A stretch of 64,000 nt of DNA from Candidatus Tisiphia endosymbiont of Dioctria linearis (GCF_964026545.1 NZ_OZ032156.1:1-64000), one strand, 5' to 3'. Positions 36,817 to 47,090 are shown, numbered from the stretch's first letter. Made by a program: numbers and translations. The notes: generated by a model not told the origin, from the letters alone.

Positions 36817-37302
36817 ATGAATAAGCAAATTATATACCCCAAACTAGTTCCCAGGCTTTTTGCTTCTTGTCTAGATTCATTTTTGTTATCAATGTTTACA
36901 ACTCCGATTACTACCTTTATATTATCCAGACTGTCTTTATTTTTTTTCCAAGCTAGTATAGCAGACATACTAATAATGGGTAGCAGGAAGCCGGAATTAC
37001 TCCAAAACGTGACTGCTAGTGGTGTTTTTACATTATTTATTTTAATGCTTATAATTAACTTTGCTCTAGTATCAACATATTTTATTGGTTTTTGGATTTA
37101 TTGCGGGGCCACACCTGGAAAACTTATTATGCATATGAAAATAGTAGATGCGATAACTCTTGAAAAACCTAGTAAATGCCAATTAATTAAAAGATTTTGT
37201 GGATATGTATTAGTGCTAGTTGGTATTTGGTTTATACTATTTTCTAAACAACGCCAAGCTTTGCATGATAAAATTGCTGGAACCGTGGTTATTAAGAGTT
37301 AA
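36817..37302 (+). CDS. RDD-family membrane protein
   Basis: 161 residues from the ATG at 36817. Three membrane spans are apparent (LDSFLLSMFTTPITTFIL; LFILMLIINFALVSTYFIGF; FCGYVLVLVGIWFILF), with the family end KQRQALHDKIAGTVVI. The initial RDD triplet is partly changed (RLFASCLDSF). RDD proteins have been linked to ion exchange, but the function here is unknown. Confidence 0.8.
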   Translation: MNKQIIYPKLVPRLFASCLDSFLLSMFTTPITTFILSRLSLFFFQASIADILIMGSRKPELLQNVTASGVFTLFILMLIINFALVSTYFIGFWIYCGATPGKLIMHMKIVDAITLEKPSKCQLIKRFCGYVLVLVGIWFILFSKQRQALHDKIAGTVVIKS

Positions 37303-37368
37303 AAAAACACTATAACTAATTACTCACCTTACGCATGGCATTTAAAAGCCATAGGGAAAATAGTCTGG

Positions 37369-37605
37369 CGTCATGCGAGGAGACCGTAAAAGTCGACGAA
37401 GCAATTGTAAGTGATCAAAAATAGACCTCTTGCATAACCTAAAGATAATTGAGGAATTTTTAGGAAAAACGAAGTCGAGTACCGCAGCGTACTAAGATGT
37501 ACGTGAGGAACGGAGACGAGTTTTGACAACAAAATTACCAATTAGATTAGGTTATGCAAGAGGTCTAATGGATTGCTTCGCCCATTACATGGTCTCGCAA
37601 TGACG
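37369..37605. repeat. CGTCATTGCGAG-type palindrome interrupted by a second element
   Basis: The outer arms CGTCATGCGAGGAGACCG and GGTCTCGCAATGACG belong to a dispersed family (other copies 56488-56580 and 61277-61316). The centre is split by a 146-bp element at 37422-37567. The gap 37303-37702 contains no gene. Confidence 0.7.
37422..37567. repeat. 146-bp MITE nested in another palindrome
   Basis: Terminal arms TAGACCTCTTGCATAACCTA and TAGGTTATGCAAGAGGTCTA are exact complements (20 bp). There is no coding capacity. TA at the ends may include the target duplication. Confidence 0.75.
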
Positions 37606-37702
37606 ATTGTGATGCATATACGTCATTGCAAGCGAAAAGATGTGTTGTTTACTTAATTTTAATAAGTTGTTTTAACAACTTTTAAAGTAGTGAAGGTATA
37701 CT

Positions 37703-38302
37703 ATGAATAAACTAAATGAGATAGATCAGTTGATTTATCTTTTCTCCAAACTACCTGGTCTTGGTCAAAGATCAGCAAGGCGTATAGTCCTGCATCTTTT
37801 ACAAGAAAAAGATATTAGGTTAAAAAGTCTAATTTCTGTTCTTTGTTCTGTAGATAATAATGTTGTTAAGTGTGATATCTGTGGTAACATAGATTCTCAT
37901 CATATTTGTAGAGTATGTTCCTCTGATGATCGTAACGGATCTATCATAGCAATTGTTGAAACAGTGACAGAATTATGGGCAATAGAGCGTAGTGGTATTT
38001 TTAACGGGCATTACCATGTATTAGGACATAATTTATCAACTTCGAATGGTCATAATCCTAAAGCACTAAGACTACCAGAATTACTAGCTAGATGTCAGGA
38101 TAATAACATTAATGAAGTAATTATTGCAACTAATTCTACTTTAGAAGGTCAAACTACTGCTTATTTTATTACTGAATATTTTAAAGGTTCTACCATCAAA
38201 ATATCAAGACTAGCTAGCGGCATTCCAATAGGCGGAGAACTGGAGTATTTAGATGAAGGGACTCTATCAGCTGCAATAACATTAAGACAGTCTTTTGACT
38301 AA
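37703..38302 (+). CDS. recR: Recombination protein RecR
   Basis: 199 residues. Helix-hairpin-helix near the start ([17 protein letters not shown]), a C4 zinc finger ([16 protein letters not shown]) and a Toprim domain ([20 protein letters not shown]) in the normal order. It works with RecO (52989-53699 here) to load RecA at gaps. Confidence 0.95.
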   Translation: MNKLNEIDQLIYLFSKLPGLGQRSARRIVLHLLQEKDIRLKSLISVLCSVDNNVVKCDICGNIDSHHICRVCSSDDRNGSIIAIVETVTELWAIERSGIFNGHYHVLGHNLSTSNGHNPKALRLPELLARCQDNNINEVIIATNSTLEGQTTAYFITEYFKGSTIKISRLASGIPIGGELEYLDEGTLSAAITLRQSFD

Positions 38303-38638
38303 TTCACTAAAAGTTATTTATTTTATCAAAATACTTGATATTATACATAAAGTATTAGTTGTATAGTTTGGTAATTTCTATTAATGAATTGTCAAAGGTT
38401 ACTACACTGAATTGTTTATATATGCTGTAAAGTTCTTATTTAAGCAGTTTAATCTTTTCTTAGTTATTTTATATTTCACCTTACATATACTGCTTTGGTC
38501 TTAAGAATTGAATTTCGTTTGAGATGGTGAGTCCATACTAACCACTATAAGATATGTGAGTATGCAAATTCATGATAAAATGAAAAAGTAATTCTTGAAA
38601 ACAAAGTAATATATAATTATTTTAAATAAAATAAGCAT
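38303..38638. other. Gene-free AT-rich stretch
   Basis: Between recR and the histidine kinase gene I see no ORF, no repeat family member and no clear terminator. It probably holds the kinase promoter, which I could not place with confidence. Confidence 0.5.
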
Positions 38639-39505
38639 ATGTTCCAACTTATTTGGGCTATTTTAGTTATATTTTTGATTCCTGTATTTTTTTATATTTG
38701 TAGGTATAGGATGTTTTCATGGTTCAGTTTAAAGAGTAATTCAAAAACTAAAATATTAGAATTAGAACAAAAATTATCAGAACAAGATAATATTTTAAAT
38801 CACGTGACTCACGAAATTAGGACTTCAATACATGGAGGAAGTAGTATAGCACAATTTTTATATGAGAATTGGGATAAAATGGATGAGCAAGAGCATGTAA
38901 AGTATGTTGGTATAATAGCTAAGAATAGTCAGAATATTATAAAGTTAATTAATGACTTACTAGACCTATCTAAGTTTAGTACCGGGAGGATGAAGTTTAA
39001 TTTTGCTGCTATGGATCTATTAGATTCTATAAAAAATATTGTGCAACAACTTACAGAATTAAATGTATTTAATGATCAAATAAATATTATTCTTATTAAT
39101 CATAGCATTACGAAAGCAATGATTAATGGAGATGCAATTAGAATTAACCAATTATTAAATAATTTATTTAATAATGCCCTTAAATACACTAAAGAAGGAT
39201 TAATTGTGGCAATAATTAATTTAAAGAATTATGAAAATACTCCTTATTGGTGCTTTAGCTTAATCGATACAGGTATAGGAATTCCAGACTCAGAGCTTGA
39301 AACTGTTTTTGAAATATTTACTTGTAGCTCACGAACTAATGATAATTTTATTGGTACTGGCATTGGTTTATCTATTTGCCAGGAAATTATACTAGCTCAT
39401 AAGGGGCATATTTCTGTTGAAAATAACCGTAGAAAAGGAACAAAGGTAGAATTTATGATTCCTGTATATGATGACAAAGAGGTACAAAATGATGACAAAG
39501 TATAA
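38639..39505 (+). CDS. Membrane-anchored sensor histidine kinase
   Basis: 288 residues. One N-terminal membrane span (WAILVIFLIPVFFYI) and no extracellular sensor domain. The H-box is ILNHVTHEIRTSIHGG (His58), the N-box LLNNLFNNALKYTKEG, G1 DTGIGIPDSELE and G2 GTGIGLSICQEI. A full catalytic set is present, so it should autophosphorylate. It overlaps the response regulator gene downstream, forming a two-component pair with a CheY-like regulator. The signal is unknown. Confidence 0.88.
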   Translation: MFQLIWAILVIFLIPVFFYICRYRMFSWFSLKSNSKTKILELEQKLSEQDNILNHVTHEIRTSIHGGSSIAQFLYENWDKMDEQEHVKYVGIIAKNSQNIIKLINDLLDLSKFSTGRMKFNFAAMDLLDSIKNIVQQLTELNVFNDQINIILINHSITKAMINGDAIRINQLLNNLFNNALKYTKEGLIVAIINLKNYENTPYWCFSLIDTGIGIPDSELETVFEIFTCSSRTNDNFIGTGIGLSICQEIILAHKGHISVENNRRKGTKVEFMIPVYDDKEVQNDDKV

Positions 39506-39905
39506 TATTATAAAAGTATTTACTATACTTTTTGTTGATGATGAACCAATTTGCCATGACGCAATCAATTTAGTGCTACGTCATGAACAAAAATATAAAA
39601 TTATCAATGCTTGTACCGGACAAGAAGCAGTTGATTTATTTAAAATATATGCTAATAAAATAGATATAATATTTCTTGATATTTCTCTTCCTGATATGAC
39701 AGGTTATGAAGTACATAAACAGATCAGAAGTGACAAAAATCTTGCCCATATTCCTATAATTTTTCAAAGTGGTTTGTTTAGCAATCATAAGGAAATACAA
39801 GGGTTCTTACAAGAACAAGCGACATATATAATCCATAAACCTTATAAAAACGAAGAACTGCTTGAAACTATAAGGAAGTTCCATAAAGCATACGCATCAA
39901 GTTAA
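39489..39905 (+). CDS. Single-domain response regulator
   Basis: 138 residues from the ATG at 39489 (AGAGG upstream); an upstream ATG at 39468 is part of a 13-base direct duplication (AATGATGACAAAG). A receiver domain only: acidic pair DDE (17-19), phospho-acceptor Asp64 in FLDISLPDMTG, and the conserved Lys in HKPYKNEEL. With no output domain it may relay phosphate to another protein. Overlaps the kinase gene by 17 bases. Confidence 0.85.
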   Translation: MMTKYNIIKVFTILFVDDEPICHDAINLVLRHEQKYKIINACTGQEAVDLFKIYANKIDIIFLDISLPDMTGYEVHKQIRSDKNLAHIPIIFQSGLFSNHKEIQGFLQEQATYIIHKPYKNEELLETIRKFHKAYASS

Positions 39906-40462
39906 TGAAATAGGGTTTAATAATTAAGAATTTATGGTGAAATTGAAAAACCGTGAATGCTCAAGTTTGATTAGCTATTGATCCTAAAACAAGTTCAGGA
40001 TGGCTCATAACAATAACCTTAACGAGAATATAATCGATTGTCTGAATTAAAATTTGATAAAAAGCAGCTATTTCTGCTTAGTAGAATCAAGAATGTTGCT
40101 AAACAAATTGAAGATAAGTCATTTTTGAGGTTCTTTAATGGTAATTTATTAGCAAAACAAGGTATCTATTTATATGGTAATGTAGGTAATGGCAAGACTG
40201 CATTAATGCAACATTTTTTTCAAATATTGCAAATTAAGAAATTAATGATCCATTACCAGAACTTGATGCAATCGGTACATAAAGATATTTATCAGTTACA
40301 AGACAAATCAAAGTCTAAAAATAATATTATAAAAAGCATTGCGACAAATTATGCAAAACAAGCAGCAGTAATATGTATCGATGAGTTTGAAATTAAAGAT
40401 ATAGCTGATGCTATGATAATAGGACCGCTACTCCTTGAACTGATATAGTAAAAGCAGTTAAG

Positions 40463-40984
40463 TTATGTTACAGCAAAGAATGCACAAATGGTGTTATACA
40501 ATTCTTGTGAAAGCCCGATTTTTTGTTTAATCCACCTTTTCATATTAGCCCAAAATTTCTCTATTGGATTTAGGTCAGGAGAGTAAGGTGGTAAAAATAT
40601 TACCCTACATCCTACTGATTCTATTAAATCTTTAGTCTTCTTAGACTTATGAAAAGCAGCATTGTCTAAAATCACAACTTGACCAGCTATAAGCTCTTTT
40701 ATCAAAAATTGCTCTACCCAATTATTAAATAGTTCGGTATTACAGGTGCCATTGAATACAAAAGGGGCTATAGATTTATTACCTACCAAACCTGCTATAA
40801 TATTCGTCCTTTGGTAATACTTCCCACTCTTCTTTGCTTGTAGTGTTTGACCTTTCTTTCCCCAACCTCTATCTTGGGTAATGTTCATCTCTATTCCGCT
40901 CTCATCTATATACACAAGCGCATCTGTAGCTAGATCTTTGATATCTTCTAAATACTTACATCGCTTTTCAGCATTAGCTTCCAC
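40463..40984 (-). CDS. IS630 transposase, second frame (DDE catalytic part)
   Basis: It contains DALVYIDESGIEMNITQDRG (first Asp), AGQVVILDNAAFHKSKKTKD (second Asp) and FLPPYSPDLNPIEKFWANMK (final Glu), the DDE core of Tc1/mariner-like IS630 enzymes. It overlaps the first frame by 37 bases and is probably made as a fusion by slippage at the A8 run. All catalytic residues are present. Confidence 0.88.
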   Translation of the reverse strand: MEANAEKRCKYLEDIKDLATDALVYIDESGIEMNITQDRGWGKKGQTLQAKKSGKYYQRTNIIAGLVGNKSIAPFVFNGTCNTELFNNWVEQFLIKELIAGQVVILDNAAFHKSKKTKDLIESVGCRVIFLPPYSPDLNPIEKFWANMKRWIKQKIGLSQELYNTICAFFAVT

Positions 40985-41319
40985 ATAGGTAAAGGCTTTT
41001 TTTTATAACTAAATCCCAATTGTCTTAGCCAATATCTTGCCCCACTAGCGCTTATCCCAAATTTCTTACCAATATCTTCCGTTTTGCTATTAGGATTTTC
41101 TTCTACATACTTGATAAAATCATCCATTTCTATACTAGGCTTTGCTCCTTTATACTTCCTTGCTTGATAATGACCTTCTTTCTTATACCTTACATGCCAT
41201 GTATTTACTGTTGTAGGGCTCAATTGAAAAACTCTAGATGCTGACCTTTGACTATTTCCTGCTTCTAGATATTTTATTACTTTTTCTCTTAAATCTATAC
41301 TGTATGGGCTAGTTGACAT
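40948..41319 (-). CDS. IS630 transposase, first frame (helix-turn-helix part)
   Basis: It begins MSTSPYSIDLREKVIKYLEA and contains two helix-turn-helix units (NSQRSASRVFQLSPTTVNTW; SKTEDIGKKFGISASGARYW). At FSYKKK the coding strand has eight A (complement of 40997-41004). A -1 slip here would continue into AFTYVEANAEKRCKYLEDI of the second frame, which is the normal IS630 sequence. Confidence 0.85.
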   Translation of the reverse strand: MSTSPYSIDLREKVIKYLEAGNSQRSASRVFQLSPTTVNTWHVRYKKEGHYQARKYKGAKPSIEMDDFIKYVEENPNSKTEDIGKKFGISASGARYWLRQLGFSYKKKPLPMWKLMLKSDVSI

Positions 41320-41985
41320 TTTTCATTTTATATTATCACAATCACTAACATAACTCAACTGCCTTTACTATAAAATGTAAGGTATTTATCTTCATTACCA
41401 GTAATACCAAACCAGAAGATTTGTATAAAGATGGTTTACAAAGAAGTTCTTTTCTGCCAATAATTAAAGAGATTAATCAAAGGTTTGAAGTCATGCACTT
41501 AGATAGTGAGCATGATTATCGGTTAGATAAAATTATACAGAGGACTGGCAGGCATATAATCTACCCAATTAATGAAAATAATAAGTTGGAGATACAAGAA
41601 CTTATTAGCAAGTTAAATCATAATAACCAACTTGTTCCTAAAGATATTGTTGTTTTCGGACGAGAAATATCTTTTAAAATGGCTAGCGAAAAAATATTAG
41701 TAACAGATTTTGAAGAGCTATTTGTAAGAGAATTAGGTTATGTTGATTATGTAGATATTTGTCAAAAATTTTCTATTATAATAGTAGAAAATATTCGTAT
41801 AATAAGTTCTGATAATACAGATTTAGCTGTTAGATTTATAAATTTTGTTGATAATGCTTATTTTTATAAGGTTGTACTATTTATGACTTTACAAGATGAA
41901 CCCATAAAAATATATCAGAATGGTTTGCGTAGTAATGAATTTAAGAGAACTATTTCAAGGTTGCATGAAATGAATAGTGATAGCT

Positions 41986-42612
41986 ATGCCAATTAAAGGC
42001 AGTAAATTTATTACGTTTGAAGGCGGAGAAGGGTGCGGTAAATCTACCCAGAGTAATATGTTATCCCAGTATTTACTGTCACAAAATATCCCTATAGATT
42101 TAACACGTGAAGTGGGTGGAACTATTGCTGCTGAGAAAATGCGTGACATTTTAGTTCATCAAGATTTGTTGCCTATGTCAGAATTGCTGCAAGTTATGGC
42201 GGCACGTTACGAACATGTTCATAAAAGGATTATTCCTAAATTAAATTCTGGGGTTTCAGTTATTTGTGATAGGTTTGTAGATTCTACGGCTTGTTATCAA
42301 GGGCAAGAGGTAGGTACTGATTTAGTTTATGACCTTCATAAATCTCTAATATCACCTGTGATGCCTGATATTACCTTTTTTATTGATATAGAGCCAAATA
42401 TTGCTTTAGCAAGGGCGTGGGCGAGAGGTAATAACAATAAATTTGAAAATAAGAATATTGAATTTCATCAAAAAGTCTATGATAAATTTCAATATATATC
42501 AGATAAATTTCCAGATAGAATAGTAAAAATAAACGCTGTAGATCTTAGTGCAAACGAAATTCATGATATAATTGTTGTGATGCTCACACGAAAGCTTGAA
42601 AAAACTATATAA
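41986..42612 (+). CDS. tmk: Thymidylate kinase
   Basis: 208 residues from the ATG at 41986; a GTG at 41977 is possible. P-loop [12 protein letters not shown], the DR(Y/F)xxS motif as [14 protein letters not shown], and the LID region [13 protein letters not shown]. It phosphorylates dTMP, the product of ThyX at 15667. It overlaps the end of the broken zapE gene. Confidence 0.95.
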   Translation: MPIKGSKFITFEGGEGCGKSTQSNMLSQYLLSQNIPIDLTREVGGTIAAEKMRDILVHQDLLPMSELLQVMAARYEHVHKRIIPKLNSGVSVICDRFVDSTACYQGQEVGTDLVYDLHKSLISPVMPDITFFIDIEPNIALARAWARGNNNKFENKNIEFHQKVYDKFQYISDKFPDRIVKINAVDLSANEIHDIIVVMLTRKLEKTI

Positions 42613-42755
42613 TTTTGTCACGTAACTATTTTGTTAATAGAGAAATATGCTAATTTTCATTGACTTTATTGCCATAGAGCTTTAAAAGTGCTAGTGCAGC
42701 TTCACCATATATGAAATATAGCATCTATCTTTAGGTAATTCTTTGTGTAATAATA

Positions 42756-44258
42756 ATGTTACCATTCAAAAATATTTTTTCTAAAATTCAGGAAATCATT
42801 TGGCCAATAGAAAGGGAGGAATTGAAGATTTTTCTACCTATGGCATTAATGATGCTTTGTGTTCTTTTTAATTTTGGGGCTCTGAGGTCTGTTAAAGACG
42901 GATTAGTTGTTCCATCAATGGGAGCGGAGGTTATCAGTTTTCTAAAACTCTGGCTTGTTTTGCCATCTTCTATATTATTCGCTGTATTATATGTAAAGCT
43001 CAGTAATCACATCCGTTTTGAATATATTTTTTATATAATAATTTCAAGCTTCTTGTTGTTTTTTCTGATATTTGCCTATGTCATTTATCCTAATCAGGAG
43101 TTTTATCATCCAAATACTGAGCAGATAGAACATTTAGTATCTTTGTATCCTAATTTTCGGTGGTTTATCAAGATAATGGGTAAGTGGAGTTACGCTATCA
43201 TGTATGTTTGTGCAGAATTATGGAGTGCAGTAATTATTAACCTAATGTTTTGGCAATTTGCTAATAATATTTTTGATACAAATAATGCAAAACGTTTTTA
43301 TCCAATTTTAGGAATGGTAGGCAATGTTGGCTTAATTGTAGCTGGTAATGTATTAGTAGCTTTCTCAAATGTACAAGAGATATCCGATACCCAAATGATA
43401 ATAGATGAAGATTTACAATATAATTCAGAACTAATGTTACAACCAATTATGTCTATAATAGTATTTGCCGGTATAATTTCAATGTTGTTATTTAGGTTAA
43501 TTAATTATCTGATTTTGCATGATAAGGGGTTAATGGCTGATTTTAAAGTAACTCAAATACAGGCAAAAACCTCTTTACCACTTCTGGATAGTATCAGGCT
43601 AATTATTAGCTCAAAATATGTTGGACGCATTGCTTTATTGATAATTTGTTATGGAGCACTAACTAATATAGTGGAAGGTCCGTGGAAAGCTAAAGTAAGA
43701 GAGCTTAATCCCAATACGTTAGATTATATAAACTTTATGGGTAGGTTTAATATTTGGATGGGAATTTCCTGCGTGACTTTTATGGTAGTTGGCAGTAATG
43801 TGATTAGGAAATTTACTTGGTTAGTGTCAGCATTATTAACACCTTTGATGTTTTCAATAACTGGTTTAATGTTTTTCATTTTTGTTATTTTCTCAGAAGA
43901 TATAGGTTGTGGTATTAAAGACTTTAATCCAATTTATGCTGCTGTAATTATTGGAGGGATACAAAATATTTTAAGTAAATCAACTAAATATTCGTTATTT
44001 GATTCAACAAAGGAAATGGCATATATTCCTTTATCATTAGAACTTCGAACAAAAGGTAAAGCTGCTGCTGAGGTTATTAGTACTAAATTTGGTAAGTCTC
44101 TAGGAGCTTTTATTCAGTCTTTTATATTCATAATAGTGCCTACTGCCACATGTGATTCAATAGTAGTTTATTTACTAATAATGTTTATTATGATAGTTAT
44201 TTTATGGTTTTGGGATATAGTGCAGTTAAACCGTGAATATGTAAAATTATGTAATTAG
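42756..44258 (+). CDS. tlc: ATP/ADP translocase (Tlc family)
   Basis: 500 residues with about 12 membrane spans. It begins with the usual ELKIFLPMALMMLCVLFNFG, ALRSVKDGLVVPSMGAEVIS, and has SLELRTKGKAAAEVISTKFG in the C-terminal half. These proteins swap host ATP for bacterial ADP or import nucleotides and mark obligate intracellular life (Rickettsiales, Chlamydiales). Which of the several rickettsial Tlc paralogues this is cannot be told by eye. Confidence 0.95.
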   Translation: MLPFKNIFSKIQEIIWPIEREELKIFLPMALMMLCVLFNFGALRSVKDGLVVPSMGAEVISFLKLWLVLPSSILFAVLYVKLSNHIRFEYIFYIIISSFLLFFLIFAYVIYPNQEFYHPNTEQIEHLVSLYPNFRWFIKIMGKWSYAIMYVCAELWSAVIINLMFWQFANNIFDTNNAKRFYPILGMVGNVGLIVAGNVLVAFSNVQEISDTQMIIDEDLQYNSELMLQPIMSIIVFAGIISMLLFRLINYLILHDKGLMADFKVTQIQAKTSLPLLDSIRLIISSKYVGRIALLIICYGALTNIVEGPWKAKVRELNPNTLDYINFMGRFNIWMGISCVTFMVVGSNVIRKFTWLVSALLTPLMFSITGLMFFIFVIFSEDIGCGIKDFNPIYAAVIIGGIQNILSKSTKYSLFDSTKEMAYIPLSLELRTKGKAAAEVISTKFGKSLGAFIQSFIFIIVPTATCDSIVVYLLIMFIMIVILWFWDIVQLNREYVKLCN

Positions 44259-44393
44259 CCTCAATTCTTTAAATCATTTGAGTATACCATAAAAATAATG
44301 AAAATAGCTATTAGTGGAGCATAAAAATCTGTTATATTTGTAGATATAACAGATTTTGGAATAACTTGTCATATCGAATTCAGATTAATTAGC

Positions 44394-46061
44394 ATGCGAA
44401 AAACATTAATATCTATATCAGTGATAATTACTGTAACCCTTTTGATTTATACTATCTCATGGTTCTTAATTATTAGTTCTATAGCTGGTAAGATCAATCA
44501 GCAATATAGCAATCGTTATATTGCTGCTAATACGGTAGATAGTGAACAAAAATATTTTGTTAAATTTAATAAAATTGCCAGCTATGGCTTTCCATTTAAA
44601 ATTGCCTTTCAAATAATTGGTTGGCATGAAGAGGGAGAGACTAGTGTAGTTGAATTTCATACCCCGATTTATATAGGGTATGACTTACTAGAACAATCTT
44701 GCTTTATTACCTATTCTGGTAACGCAACAGGTCGTTATAAGCCTGTTCAATCAGGATTTGGCACAAAATTTGAAAGTGATAATTATTCTTTTATAGCAAA
44801 GATTCCTTTAAGTATGAAGTTATTTAAGATTTTTATACAAAAAAAAGATCCGTTTGAAATTATCAATTTTGTCGAGAAGTTGGAATTAAGATATGACAAA
44901 ACTAAAATCTTTGATTTAGTTGACCAACAGAAACTATATGATGAAGATCATACAGCTATTTCATTCTCACTGGAAAAGAAAAAATATTATACTGATCTAG
45001 AAGATTTTAAAAATAATATGCCGCAAAAATTAAATATTAGTTATTCAACAAACATCTTAGAAAGTAATCTTATCAACAGAAGGGTGCCAGCTGGTCTTTT
45101 ATTATATAGATTTGCTTGGCCAATGCCTTTTAGTTTTGAAGGTAAGTTTTATATAAAAACAAATAAATCTATATATAGTGAATTTGCTAACGATTTAGAA
45201 ATAAAAATGATATCCAGCAAATTTTCAAGCAACGTCCAAGACTCTTTGACTAGCTTCTTCTATCAAAATAAAGAGGAAGAAGGTAATCGTGCTAGCCACC
45301 TTAAGGTTGAATCAACAATTGATTTGAAATCAGGATTTTCCGATAGAATATTAAATTCTATCCAGTATTTATTGCCGTATATATCAGCATTGCCTAACAA
45401 TTTATCGTTAATGGAAGAGTTGGAGTATGCTAACAATAATAAAGATAAATTCAATTTAACTGAATTAGAAAATCATCAATATATTCTTGATTTAGATATA
45501 AATTTTTTTGCTAGAACAAACGATGTAATGAGAGCTCAAATACATAACCTTAGTTTATTCTCTAATAATACTGGATTTCGGTTATCAAGTGAATGCAAGC
45601 TAAATTCATTTGGAAAATTTGATATTAATGGACTTGTGGTCGTCAATAATTATTTAAAGGTAACTGATATTATAACTAATTACTTGTTAAATTTAGGTAG
45701 GTTTAAAACATTTTCAGAAGATAGTCGTATGGTATACCGAGAAGGCATCAAGTATTTCTTAAAAACCATATCAGATCATCCTGATTCTAATTCAGGTGAT
45801 ATAAGTTTTGAGTATAAATTAGATTCAAGTAATATAACAAAAGGCAAAATAGGCACTGTTGATCTTGATAAATTTTTACCATTATATTATCTGGCATTAT
45901 ACAAAAAAGCCTCGGAAAAAATACGAGTTGGTGGTAGTATAACAAAAAGAATGCAAGAACTAGTACCTGATTTTAATGAACATCAAAAATTGTTAGAGCA
46001 ATTAATGATTCAACCTTTTTTGGAGATTGATAATGATCCTAAGAAGGAAATTATACAATAG
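44394..46061 (+). CDS. DUF2125 family protein
   Basis: 555 residues. One N-terminal membrane segment (ISISVIITVTLLIYTISWFL), then a long extracytoplasmic region with KFNKIASYGFPFKIAFQIIG, typical of alphaproteobacterial DUF2125 proteins. The function is unknown. The gene is intact and sits 130 bases after tlc, with a half palindromic element between them. Confidence 0.8.
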   Translation: MRKTLISISVIITVTLLIYTISWFLIISSIAGKINQQYSNRYIAANTVDSEQKYFVKFNKIASYGFPFKIAFQIIGWHEEGETSVVEFHTPIYIGYDLLEQSCFITYSGNATGRYKPVQSGFGTKFESDNYSFIAKIPLSMKLFKIFIQKKDPFEIINFVEKLELRYDKTKIFDLVDQQKLYDEDHTAISFSLEKKKYYTDLEDFKNNMPQKLNISYSTNILESNLINRRVPAGLLLYRFAWPMPFSFEGKFYIKTNKSIYSEFANDLEIKMISSKFSSNVQDSLTSFFYQNKEEEGNRASHLKVESTIDLKSGFSDRILNSIQYLLPYISALPNNLSLMEELEYANNNKDKFNLTELENHQYILDLDINFFARTNDVMRAQIHNLSLFSNNTGFRLSSECKLNSFGKFDINGLVVVNNYLKVTDIITNYLLNLGRFKTFSEDSRMVYREGIKYFLKTISDHPDSNSGDISFEYKLDSSNITKGKIGTVDLDKFLPLYYLALYKKASEKIRVGGSITKRMQELVPDFNEHQKLLEQLMIQPFLEIDNDPKKEIIQ

Positions 46062-46098
46062 ACTTGTATGTGAAAGATTTCTAATTTTGTAAAATTAT

Positions 46099-47090
46099 AT
46101 GCGAGTAGTTAATGTAATGTTAAATAAAGGGCTTGGCGGGGTTGAGCAGGCTGCAATTGATTATGTTTCCATGTTATTGGAACATCAATGCGAAGTAATG
46201 TGTATTTTTGCTAATAAGGCAGAGAGTGAAGCAAATCTTTTACCTTACATTAAAGATATAGAATTTCATAAAATTTCTCGCAACGTAAGTTAATACAAAA
46301 TTTTAAGGCTGATATTATTATAGCCCACTCAAATCATGCAGGATTTATCGCCGGTTGGGCTGCGAAAAAACTGGTTCCTAGTATCGGTGTATCACATGGT
46401 TATAGTATCAAAGGTATTAAATATACAGATTCGATAATTTGCATTACCGAACATATGAAAAATGAATTACAAAAAAAAATATTGAAGCCAATATTTGTAT
46501 TACCCAATATTACTTATATTGCAAATAATCTTACTATTGATTTTCAGTATTCTATGAATAAGATTCCTGTTATAGGTATCTTAGGAATAAATACTTTACT
46601 ACAAGCTGTTAGAATACTCAAATCACAAGGCATAATGGTTCAGTTGTTTATCGGTGGAGATGGTGAAGAGAAAGAAAATTTACAAAAATTAGCTTATCAG
46701 TTATCAATTGAAAAACAAATTAAATGGTTAGGGTGGATTAACGATAAAACTAAATTTTTTTCTGAGATTGATATTTTTTGTCTTCCTAGTATAAAAGAAT
46801 CTTTTGGTATTGTACTTTTGGAAGCAATGGCTAATTTGAAACCTATAGTATCTACCGATAGTTGCGGAGCTAGGAAAATTTTGTCACATGAAAACGATAG
46901 TATAATTGTACCAATTAATGATGCAGAAAAATTAGCGGAATCTATAATTTTTCTTATTAATAACCCTGAGATTGTTAAAAAATATATAGAAGGTGCATAT
47001 AAAAAAGTTCAAAATTTGTATACACCAGCAATAGTAGGAAAAAAACTATATAAAATTCTTACCGATATTACAACATTTCCCGTTAGCTAA
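46099..47090 (+). pseudogene. Family 4 glycosyltransferase, frameshifted
   Basis: It starts MRVVNVMLNKGLGGVEQAAI and stops at 46293. The -1 frame continues without a start codon: LIQNFKADIIIAHSNHAGFI, AGWAAKKLVPSIGVSHGY, then the open frame from 46455 with LFIGGDGEEKENLQKLAYQL and SLKESFGIVLLEAM-like text (LPSIKESFGIVLLEAMANLK). These are the GT-B fold, GT4 signatures. A single-base loss near 46285 explains the shift. The loop after VIGILG, where a glycan-binding RFxxxKG normally stands, is shortened, so decay has gone further. Normal GT4 enzymes build surface polysaccharide. Confidence 0.8.

Larger units (their letters stand above)
40446..41370 (-). mobile_element. IS630-family insertion sequence, complete
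   Basis: 925 bp. Terminal repeats TAGTAAAAGCAGTTAAGTTA (left) and, as complement, TAGTAAAGGCAGTTGAGTTA (right), about 23 of 25 matching. TA is duplicated at 40444-40445 and 41371-41372, as expected for this family. It carries two overlapping frames for the transposase joined at an A8 run. It is related to, but distinct from, the truncated copy at 7600-8100. Confidence 0.9.
40038..41996 (+). pseudogene. zapE: zapE (AFG1-like ATPase) disrupted by IS630
   Basis: The left part (40038-40445) has Walker A GIYLYGNVGNGKTALMQHFF and Walker B VICIDEFEIKDIADAMI. The right part resumes at about 41373: KVFIFITSNTKPEDLYKDGL, QRSSFLPIIKEINQRFEVMH. The two parts are separated by the IS630 copy; if it and one TA are removed, the frame reads straight through LLLELIKCKVFIF. 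ZapE/AFG1 is an ATPase linked to cell division and protein turnover. The N-terminal start is also unclear (TTG at 40038). The gene is inactive unless the IS excises. Confidence 0.85.

Noticed and set aside
37703..38302. recR as a damaged gene because of its atypical Toprim text
   Set aside because: Length, zinc finger and helix-hairpin-helix are all intact; the Toprim change is within family variation.
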